DNA from: Sphingomonas sp. | GTDB taxonomy: Bacteria; Pseudomonadota; Alphaproteobacteria; Sphingomonadales; Sphingomonadaceae | Assembly: GCA_002707985.1 (NCBI GenBank) | Contig: PAOI01000064.1 | Span: forward strand, 1-50,689 | Reading direction: 5' to 3' | DNA length: 50,689 nucleotides | Shown: one piece after another, positions 45,237 through 50,689 of the stretch | How positions within the stretch are numbered: the stretch's first letter is position 1 | Layout of the letters: every line of letters begins with the position of its first letter | The notes under the pieces: model-generated | Told to the model about the DNA's origin: nothing | The model's input: only the letters and a program-made list of their open reading frames with translations | Databases searched by the model: none | Program-made: the position numbers and the translations under genes

Positions 45237-46513
45237 CACTTGTTGAACAGCGCTTTATACTCCGCCGGGGTGCGGCCGCCGCGCTTTGCCTTGCGCACCT
45301 TGGCCACTTTCCGCGGCGTCGGCGCGAAACGCAGCACCAGGAAGCCCACCACGGCCGACAGGATCGAACCGCACAGCACGCCGATCTTCACTTCATCGAC
45401 CAGCAATTCGTTGCCGGGGAAAGCCAGGCCGCCGATGAACAGGCTCATCGTGAAGCCGATGCCGGCCAACAGCGACACGCCATAGATCTGCGCCCAGGTG
45501 GAGCCCCCCGGGCGGGGCGCGAAGCGCGTCTTGTGCGCGATCCAGATGCTGCCGAAAATGCCGATCTGCTTGCCCAGGAACAGGCCCGCCGCAATGCCCA
45601 GCGGCAACGGCAACAGCAGCACATCGGGGCCCAGCCCCGCCAGCGAAACGCCGGCATTGGCAAATCCGAACAACGGCACGATCAGATAGTTGGACCAGGG
45701 CGCAATGCCGTGCTCCAGCTTGTGCAGCGGCGATTCCTCATCGTCGGGATGGCCGGGCGATTTGGTGATCGGGATCATCATCGCCGCCAGCACGCCCGCG
45801 ATCGTCGCATGCACCCCCGACAGGAAGACGAAATACCAGAGCAGCGCCGCAAGCAGCAGATAGAGCCAGAGATGGCGCACGCCGCTGCGGTTGAGGACAT
45901 ACATCACCGCCAGAACGAACGCCGCACCCAGCAGCGCCAGCGTATTGATATGCGCGGTATAGGCCAGCGCGATGATCGCCACTGCGCCCATATCGTCGAC
46001 GATCGCGACCGTGGTCAGGAACAGTTTGAGCGAGGTCGGTGCGCGACGGCCCAGAATCGCCAGCACGCCGATCGCAAAGGCAATGTCGGTCGCGGCGGGC
46101 ACGGCCCATCCGGCATGGACATCGACCGGGCTGCTTGCGGTGATGGCGAGATAGATCGCCGCCGGGACGACCATGCCCGCCGCTGCCGCAACCACGGGCA
46201 GCCGCCGCCGCGTCCAGCTGTTCAGCCGCCCGTCGACGAACTCGCGTTTGATTTCCAGCCCGACGAGCAGGAAGAAAATCGCCATCAGCCCGTCATTGAT
46301 CCACAGGTGCAGCGTCATCGGCCCGTGATGCTCAGAGATCGTCGGCCCGATTTTCCAATGCAACGCATCGAAATAGGCTTCCGAAACTCCCGCAATGTTG
46401 GCGACCACCATCGCCAGCGCGGCAGCGGCGATCAGGATGATGCCGCCTGCTGCCTCGCTCGCCAGAAAATCGCGCAGAGCCGATTGGCGATGCCGCTTGG
46501 TCGAATGGGCCAT
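45236..46513 (-). CDS. nhaA: Na+/H+ antiporter NhaA
   Basis: Inner-membrane antiporter that exchanges cytoplasmic Na+ (or Li+) for H+. The 425-residue protein shows MTLHLWINDGLMAIFFLLVGLEIKREF, WAVPAATDIAFAIGVLAILG, and the ion-binding pair of aspartates in VAIVDDMGAVAIIALAYT, matching E. coli NhaA Asp163-Asp164. AGGAG lies upstream of the ATG at 46513. It has an extended basic C-terminus, KVAKVRKAKRGGRTPAEYKAL. Divergent from the DUF389 gene with a 102-base gap. Confidence 0.95.
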   Translation of the reverse strand: MAHSTKRHRQSALRDFLASEAAGGIILIAAAALAMVVANIAGVSEAYFDALHWKIGPTISEHHGPMTLHLWINDGLMAIFFLLVGLEIKREFVDGRLNSWTRRRLPVVAAAAGMVVPAAIYLAITASSPVDVHAGWAVPAATDIAFAIGVLAILGRRAPTSLKLFLTTVAIVDDMGAVAIIALAYTAHINTLALLGAAFVLAVMYVLNRSGVRHLWLYLLLAALLWYFVFLSGVHATIAGVLAAMMIPITKSPGHPDDEESPLHKLEHGIAPWSNYLIVPLFGFANAGVSLAGLGPDVLLLPLPLGIAAGLFLGKQIGIFGSIWIAHKTRFAPRPGGSTWAQIYGVSLLAGIGFTMSLFIGGLAFPGNELLVDEVKIGVLCGSILSAVVGFLVLRFAPTPRKVAKVRKAKRGGRTPAEYKALFNK

Positions 46514-46615
46514 GGGTCTCCTCTATATGCTCCGCGTCTCACCTATCCGCTTCGGCGCCAGTCGCAAAGCCCCGGGGCATTGCCGCGGCGCGAAACAGCG
46601 CTTAATCCCCCGCGG

Positions 46616-48166
46616 ATGGAAGCGCACCCCGGGATCGGCCTTCGTCACAACCCCCTGCTGGACTGGTGGCGCGGGCATATCGTCGCCACGATCGAGCATG
46701 TTCGCGTGGTCGAAAAAGTGAGCGCAGAGAGCCGGTGGAACGCGCGCTATGCGTTCATGGTGCTGATGTCTGCGGGCATCGCGGTGCTGGGATTGCTGCA
46801 AAGTTCGGCGCCGGTGGTGATCGGGGCGATGCTGCTTTCGCCGCTGATGGGCCCGATCATGGGGCTGGGATTTGGGCTGGCGACGTTCGACTGGTCGGAA
46901 ATCCGCACCTCCACCTTCGCGCTGGCGCTCGGATCGCTGATCGCGGTGCTGTTTACTGCGACGATCGTGCTGTTTTCGCCGCTGCAGAATGTGACGCCCG
47001 AAATCGCGGCGCGCACCCGTCCCAATCTGTTCGATCTGGGCGTCGCGCTGTTCTCCGCGCTTGCCGGTGCCTATGCGATGGTGCGCGGGCGCGAAGGGAC
47101 GATCGTCGGCGTCGCCATCGCCACGGCGCTGATGCCGCCGCTTGCGGTGATGGGCTTCGGTCTCGCCACGCTCAACGGCACGGTGCTGGGCGGCGCGACT
47201 CTGCTGTTCGTCACCAACCTGATGACGATCGCGGTCACCGCCGCGGTCGTTGCGCGCTTCTATGGTTTCGGCACGCATCTCTCGCCGCAGCATACGGTGC
47301 TGCAGACGGTGGTCGTGCTCGGCATCCTGATCGCCTTCGTCATTCCGCTGACGCTGTCGCTGCTCCAGATCGTCTGGGAGACCAATGCCTCGCGCCAGAT
47401 TCGCGACGTCATCACCAGCCAGTTCGAAAACGACGCCCGCGTCGATCAGGTCGAAGTCGATTACCGCACCGATCCGATCAGCGCGACCGCGACGATCCTG
47501 ACTCCGGAATTCCAGTCCGACGCCGAAAAGGATTCGGAGGCCACGCTTGGCCGCCTGCTCGGCCAGCCGGTCGACGTCACGCTCGAACAATATCGCGTCA
47601 ACACCAGCGCGCAGGCCGAAGCGCAGCAAATCGCCTCGGCCCAGGCCAGCGCGCGCGCGCAGGCCGCCGATCGCATCGCGACGCGCACCGTCGAACAGCT
47701 CGCGCTCGTCGCCGGCGTCGATCAGAGCGCCGTGCTGCTCGATCGCGATCATCAGCGTGCCGTGGTGACTGCGGCAACGCTGCCGGGCGCGACGCTCGCC
47801 TCTTATTATGCGCTCGAAAAGCGCGTGGCGGCGGCGGCAAAGGACTGGACGATCACGCTGATCCCGCCCGCCGCGCCGCTGCCGCAGGTCAGTTTCGGCG
47901 ACGCCACCACCAATGACGACGGCGAAACCGTTCCCGCCGCGCCCGATGCCGAGGGAAAGCGCGCGCTCGACATCGCCGCATGGGGCGCACGGCGCCTGAA
48001 CGTGCCGATCGGCGTGTCGGGCAATGCGGAGCGCGTTGCGCTGGTCGTCGACGCGCTGCGCAAGGCAGGGGTGAACGCAGTGGCGCGCGACGGACGCACC
48101 GGCAGCGAAAACGGCGTCCGCCTCGAATGGCTGGCACCGAGCGAAGCGGGCGAGACGGCGCAGTAA
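46616..48166 (+). CDS. DUF389 membrane protein with long soluble C-terminus
   Basis: 516-residue protein. The DUF389 core is NARYAFMVLMSAGIAVLGLLQSSAPVVIGAMLLSPLMGPIMGLGFGLA and VGVAIATALMPPLAVMGFGLAT, with six or so helices to about residue 255, followed by a soluble part of about 250 residues (DVITSQFENDARVDQVEVDY and Ala/Gln-rich helices AEAQQIASAQASARAQAADRI) ending in DALRKAGVNAVARDGRTG, which looks OmpA/BON-like in composition but is not recognised. The start ATG 46616 follows an upstream open frame that is a shadow of nhaA. Function unknown. Confidence 0.8.
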   Translation: MEAHPGIGLRHNPLLDWWRGHIVATIEHVRVVEKVSAESRWNARYAFMVLMSAGIAVLGLLQSSAPVVIGAMLLSPLMGPIMGLGFGLATFDWSEIRTSTFALALGSLIAVLFTATIVLFSPLQNVTPEIAARTRPNLFDLGVALFSALAGAYAMVRGREGTIVGVAIATALMPPLAVMGFGLATLNGTVLGGATLLFVTNLMTIAVTAAVVARFYGFGTHLSPQHTVLQTVVVLGILIAFVIPLTLSLLQIVWETNASRQIRDVITSQFENDARVDQVEVDYRTDPISATATILTPEFQSDAEKDSEATLGRLLGQPVDVTLEQYRVNTSAQAEAQQIASAQASARAQAADRIATRTVEQLALVAGVDQSAVLLDRDHQRAVVTAATLPGATLASYYALEKRVAAAAKDWTITLIPPAAPLPQVSFGDATTNDDGETVPAAPDAEGKRALDIAAWGARRLNVPIGVSGNAERVALVVDALRKAGVNAVARDGRTGSENGVRLEWLAPSEAGETAQ

Positions 48167-48185
48167 CGCCGCCCCGCCTTTCAGC

Positions 48186-49769
48186 TCAGGCGGCTTTGCC
48201 CAGCGCCTCGCCAATCAGCTTGCGGCTGTTTTCGATGCCGTACAGCGCGATGAAGCTGCCCATACGGGGGCCCTGGCTCGACCCAAGCAGCGTCTCGTAC
48301 AGCGCCTTGAACCAGTCGCGCAGCGCTTCCTTGCCGAACTGCGCCTTGCCGATTTCATAGACCGCGTTCTGGATATCCTCGGCCGAAGCATCCGCCGGCA
48401 TCGCCGCCAGCTGATCGTCCAGTTCCCTGAGCGCCGTCACTTCCACCCCCTCGGGCGCACGGCGCGAAAGCGTCGGCACGACAAAATCGCGGGCATAGGC
48501 CAGCGCCTTGTCGATCAGCGAATCGAGCGCGGGATAAGTCGCCGGATCTGCATCGGGCACATAGTTGGAGAGATAGCCCCACACCTGTTCCTTCGACGCA
48601 TCGCCCATCACCCCGACCAGGTTGAGCAGCAGGCCGAAGGTGACCGGCAGCTTTTCGGCGGGCGGCGGGCCATTATGGATATGGTGCACCGGGTTGCCGA
48701 GCTGCTGCTCGATCGGCTGATCGGCATAGCGCTCGCGAAACTGCCAATATTCGTCCACTGCGCGCGGGATCACGCCCATGTGCAGCGCCTTGGCCTTTTT
48801 CGGCTCGCGGAAGATGTAGAAAGCCAGGCTCTCGTCCGAACCATAGGTCAGCCACTGGTCGAGGCTCAGGCCATTGCCCTTCGACTTTGAAATCTTCTCG
48901 CCCTTTTCGTCGAGGAACATTTCATAGTTGAAGCCCTCGGGCGGCCGTCCGCCGAGCACGCGACAGATCTTGGACGACTGGATCACCGAATCGATCAGAT
49001 CCTTGCCCGCCATTTCATAATCGACGCCCAGCGCATACCAGCGCATCGCCCAGTCGACTTTCCATTGCAGCTTGGCCTTGCCGCCGAACACGGTCTGTTC
49101 GACGCGTTCCCCTTCATCGTCGAACGCGATCATGCCCGTCTCGGGGTCGAGCACTTCGACCGGCACCTGCAGCACGACACCCGACTTGGGGCTGACCGGC
49201 AGCACCGGCGAATAGGTCGCCTGCCGCTCGGCGCGCAGCGTCGGCAGCATCACGTCCATGATGCCCTGATATTTGCGCAGCACCTGGCGCAGCGCATCGT
49301 CGAACTTGCCCGATCCATACATGTCGGTCGAGCTGATGAACTCATAGTCGAACCCGAACCGGTCGAGAAACTCGCGCAGCTTCGCATTATTGTGATGCGC
49401 AAAGCTTTCGAATTGGCCGAACGGATCGGGCACCTGCGTCAGCGGCTTGCCCAGATTGGCGGCAAGCAGCTCCTGATTGGGCACATTGTCCGGCACCTTG
49501 CGCAGCCCGTCCATATCGTCGCTGAACGCAATCAGGCGCGTCGGAATGTCCGAGATAGCCTCGAACGCACGGCGCACCATCGTCGTGCGCAGCACTTCGT
49601 TGAACGTGCCGATATGCGGCAGGCCCGACGGGCCATAGCCGGTTTCGAACAGCACATAGCCTTTCTCCGGCGCGCCCTTTTCATAGCGTTTGAGCAGCTT
49701 GCGCGCTTCTTCAAACGGCCATGCCTTGGACGTCAGTCCTGCGGAGCGGAGATCGATAGTGTCTGTCAT
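48186..49769 (-). CDS. lysS: Lysyl-tRNA synthetase, class I (LysK type)
   Basis: Charges tRNA-Lys. The archaeal-type class I enzyme replaces the class II LysRS in many alphaproteobacteria. The 527-residue protein has the HIGH-type PHIGT at 51-55 in GYGPSGLPHIGTFNEV and the KMSKS-type KISKS at 292-296, with the class I landmarks AFSDDMDGLRKVPDN and KVDWAMRWYALGVDYEMAGKD. The start ATG 49769 (MTDTIDLRSAG) is preferred over 49847. It converges on the DUF389 gene, 19 bases apart. Confidence 0.95.
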   Translation of the reverse strand: MTDTIDLRSAGLTSKAWPFEEARKLLKRYEKGAPEKGYVLFETGYGPSGLPHIGTFNEVLRTTMVRRAFEAISDIPTRLIAFSDDMDGLRKVPDNVPNQELLAANLGKPLTQVPDPFGQFESFAHHNNAKLREFLDRFGFDYEFISSTDMYGSGKFDDALRQVLRKYQGIMDVMLPTLRAERQATYSPVLPVSPKSGVVLQVPVEVLDPETGMIAFDDEGERVEQTVFGGKAKLQWKVDWAMRWYALGVDYEMAGKDLIDSVIQSSKICRVLGGRPPEGFNYEMFLDEKGEKISKSKGNGLSLDQWLTYGSDESLAFYIFREPKKAKALHMGVIPRAVDEYWQFRERYADQPIEQQLGNPVHHIHNGPPPAEKLPVTFGLLLNLVGVMGDASKEQVWGYLSNYVPDADPATYPALDSLIDKALAYARDFVVPTLSRRAPEGVEVTALRELDDQLAAMPADASAEDIQNAVYEIGKAQFGKEALRDWFKALYETLLGSSQGPRMGSFIALYGIENSRKLIGEALGKAA

Positions 49770-49837
49770 CGTGCCGCGCATCTGGCGCGTACAGGCAAAA
49801 ATCGCAATGCTTGGCTGTGAAGCGGGCAGCCACACCG

Positions 49838-49885
49838 TTGAACGCAAACCGCCTTATGTGTATAATATTTGCGAAGGATACACAT
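49838..49885 (+). promoter_or_regulatory. vapBC promoter with overlapping operator
   Basis: A consensus-like sigma70 promoter: -35 TTGAAC at 49838-49843, 17-base spacer, -10 TATAAT at 49861-49866. An inverted repeat ATGTGTAT (49856-49863) and ATACACAT (49878-49885), with a 14-base gap, covers the -10 and the Shine-Dalgarno AAGGA. This is the expected layout for repression by the VapB-VapC complex. Confidence 0.8.
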
Positions 49886-49886
49886 C

Positions 49887-50081
49887 ATGCGCACCAATAT
49901 CGAAATTGACGACCGGCTGATGGCCGAAGCAATCCGCGCAACGGGGCTGCGGACCAAGCGCGAGACTGTGGAGCTCGCCTTGCGCACGCTCGTGAAATTG
50001 CGCCGCCAGGCCGATCTCAAGAGCCTTCGCGGAAAGATCGACTGGCAGGGCGATCTCGAAACAATGCGGACAGACGGGTGA
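49887..50081 (+). CDS. vapB: Type II antitoxin, VapB family
   Basis: 64-residue antitoxin that both binds operator DNA and masks its toxin. The N-terminus MRTNIEIDDRLMAEAIRATGLRTKRETVELALRTLV is the ribbon-helix-helix VapB domain; the C-terminus (SLRGKIDWQGDLETMR) is the toxin-binding tail. The ATG at 49887 lies right after the inverted repeat, with AAGGA 9 bases upstream. An upstream start at 49869 would add six residues and place coding sequence inside the operator, so it is rejected. The toxin's GTG overlaps its stop. Confidence 0.9.
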   Translation: MRTNIEIDDRLMAEAIRATGLRTKRETVELALRTLVKLRRQADLKSLRGKIDWQGDLETMRTDG

Positions 50082-50491
50082 TCCTCGTCGATTCGAGCGT
50101 GTGGATCGATTATTTTCGCGGCGACCCCGGTCCGCATGTCGAAACGCTCGACCGGCTGCTAGGCAGCACTCCCGTCGCGATCGGCGACCTGATGCTGGCG
50201 GAGGTTTTGCAAGGCTTCACCAGCGAGCGCGACTTTCTCCGCGCCGAACGAATGCTCGCAGCGTTGGATGTGGTCGAGATCGGTGGGCGTACGATCGCCA
50301 TTCAGGCCGCGCGCAATTTTCGCATGCTCCGAATGCTGGGGGTCACCATCCGGAAAACGATCGATACGCTGATCGCCACGCGCTGCATCGCTGACGGGTT
50401 GGAACTGCTTCACAATGATCGCGATTTCGATCCGTTCGTCGAACATCTCGGGCTGATGATCGTCGGAACTGCCATGTCGGGGACCGATTAG
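50078..50491 (+). CDS. vapC: Type II toxin, VapC family PIN-domain ribonuclease
   Basis: 137-residue PIN-domain endoribonuclease; VapC toxins cleave tRNA or rRNA when freed from VapB. The catalytic acidic residues are Asp5 (ILVDSSVWID), Glu42 (MLAEVLQGF), Asp96 (KTIDTLIATRC) and Asp114 (HNDRDFD), all present, so the toxin looks intact. The start is GTG at 50078, with the 4-base GTGA overlap typical of TA pairs. The overall length and motifs match the VapC of alphaproteobacteria; the target RNA is unknown. Confidence 0.92.
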   Translation: MILVDSSVWIDYFRGDPGPHVETLDRLLGSTPVAIGDLMLAEVLQGFTSERDFLRAERMLAALDVVEIGGRTIAIQAARNFRMLRMLGVTIRKTIDTLIATRCIADGLELLHNDRDFDPFVEHLGLMIVGTAMSGTD

Positions 50492-50511
50492 ATCACCGCG
50501 CTCCCTCGTCA

Positions 50512-50594
50512 TCCCGGGCTTGACCCGGGATCCAGCTTCTTCTTCTCTTCCAACCGTCGCGAAAAGGCAGCCGGGCCCCGGATCAAGTCCGGGG
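50512..50594. repeat. Pair of opposite REP-like hairpins after vapC
   Basis: Two related hairpins in opposite orientation: TCCCGGG-CTTGA-CCCGGGA at 50512-50530 and CCCCGGA-TCAAG-TCCGGGG at 50576-50594. With their flanks (GTCAT before the first, GTGAC after the second) they form a tail-to-tail pair, as in bacterial interspersed mosaic elements. The first may also end vapBC transcripts. Such repeats are abundant in alphaproteobacterial genomes. Confidence 0.8.
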
Positions 50595-50645
50595 TGACGG
50601 CGAAGCGCAGGTACAAAAATCCCCCGCACCCTCTGTCCTACAGCG

Positions 50646-50660
50646 GAACATTCGTGCAAC
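50646..50660. promoter_or_regulatory. Weak SOS-box-like sequence near the right edge
   Basis: GAACATTCGTGCAAC has the form GAAC-N7-CAAC, one mismatch from the alphaproteobacterial LexA site GAAC-N7-GAAC. It lies 9 bases before an ATG at 50670 that may begin a further gene. Weak evidence. Confidence 0.25.
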
Positions 50661-50669
50661 ATTGCGCCC

Positions 50670-50689
50670 ATGGCGCATCTCCTCGCCCC
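50670..50689 (+). CDS. Possible start of a further gene, cut by window edge
   Basis: ATG at 50670 opens MAHLLA and then the window ends. Too short to identify; listed only because a candidate regulatory site lies just upstream. Confidence 0.2.

Noticed and set aside
45533..46615. Upstream extension of the DUF389 frame
   Set aside because: Antisense to nhaA; the DUF389 family starts near the ATG at 46616.
46523..48214. 563-codon minus-strand frame
   Set aside because: Antisense of the DUF389 gene, with Arg/Asp/His-rich antisense composition.
50159..50671. 170-codon minus-strand frame over vapC and the REP pair
   Set aside because: Antisense to vapC and made partly of palindromic repeat sequence.

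Overview
The window is a gene-dense, GC-rich stretch of ordinary bacterial chromosome, most likely from an alphaproteobacterium of the Sphingomonadales (a Sphingomonas-like organism). The lineage call is an inference from gene content: class I lysyl-tRNA synthetase, a RibB protein fused to a dead GTP-cyclohydrolase-like domain, COQ9, CrtZ carotenoid hydroxylase, two TonB-like proteins, DUF4169 and DUF1206 proteins, and dispersed short inverted repeats of the kind common in sphingomonads. I see no insertion sequence, prophage, integrase or CRISPR array. The only clear accessory module is a VapBC-type toxin-antitoxin pair near the right end.

Layout, left to right. 1-6819 (minus strand) is an envelope and cell-cycle block, ptsP > rodZ-like > cpoB > tilS > ftsH, with ftsH cut by the window edge. 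6997-8300 is a PadR regulator with an integral membrane partner; it converges on a TonB-like gene, followed by a nitronate monooxygenase-type flavoprotein. A tRNA-Leu(GAG) precedes a MATE exporter and a zinc-ribbon membrane protein. 12756-15601 is a tight operon ftsE-ftsX-ydcF-like-plsC for division and phospholipid synthesis, facing hisC-tyrC (histidine and tyrosine synthesis). 17722-21914 runs rightwards: a probably exported FAD amine oxidase, metX-metW, and pirin. 21911-24533 runs leftwards: ssb, a patatin lipoprotein, and a DUF1206 membrane protein. Then come a small DUF4169 gene, feoA-feoB ferrous iron uptake with a palindrome at the start, coq9, a DMT transporter and an Old Yellow Enzyme reductase.

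29725-34473 (minus strand) is a riboflavin cluster, ribD-ribE-ribBX-ribH, bracketed by two unknown membrane proteins, with tonB upstream behind a double hairpin. gltX and prs diverge. tauE-like and crtZ follow on the minus strand. sucC-etfB-etfA-PhyH-like runs rightwards with a large inverted repeat between etfB and etfA. The last part holds a periplasmic unknown, an MFS exporter, an HDAC/acetylpolyamine amidohydrolase, nhaA, a DUF389 membrane protein, lysS (class I), vapBC with a readable promoter and operator, and a pair of REP-like hairpins.

Genes are packed very tightly. Many operon neighbours overlap by 1 or 4 bases. Five of ten convergent pairs overlap, and three of those share the same 4-bp double stop (CTAA or CTAG). 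After start-site correction no stretch longer than about 205 bases lacks a gene. I did not find a convincing new multi-gene system. The best leads are the RibBX domain swap, the vapBC control region, the repeat inside the etf operon, and a few conserved-looking unknowns.
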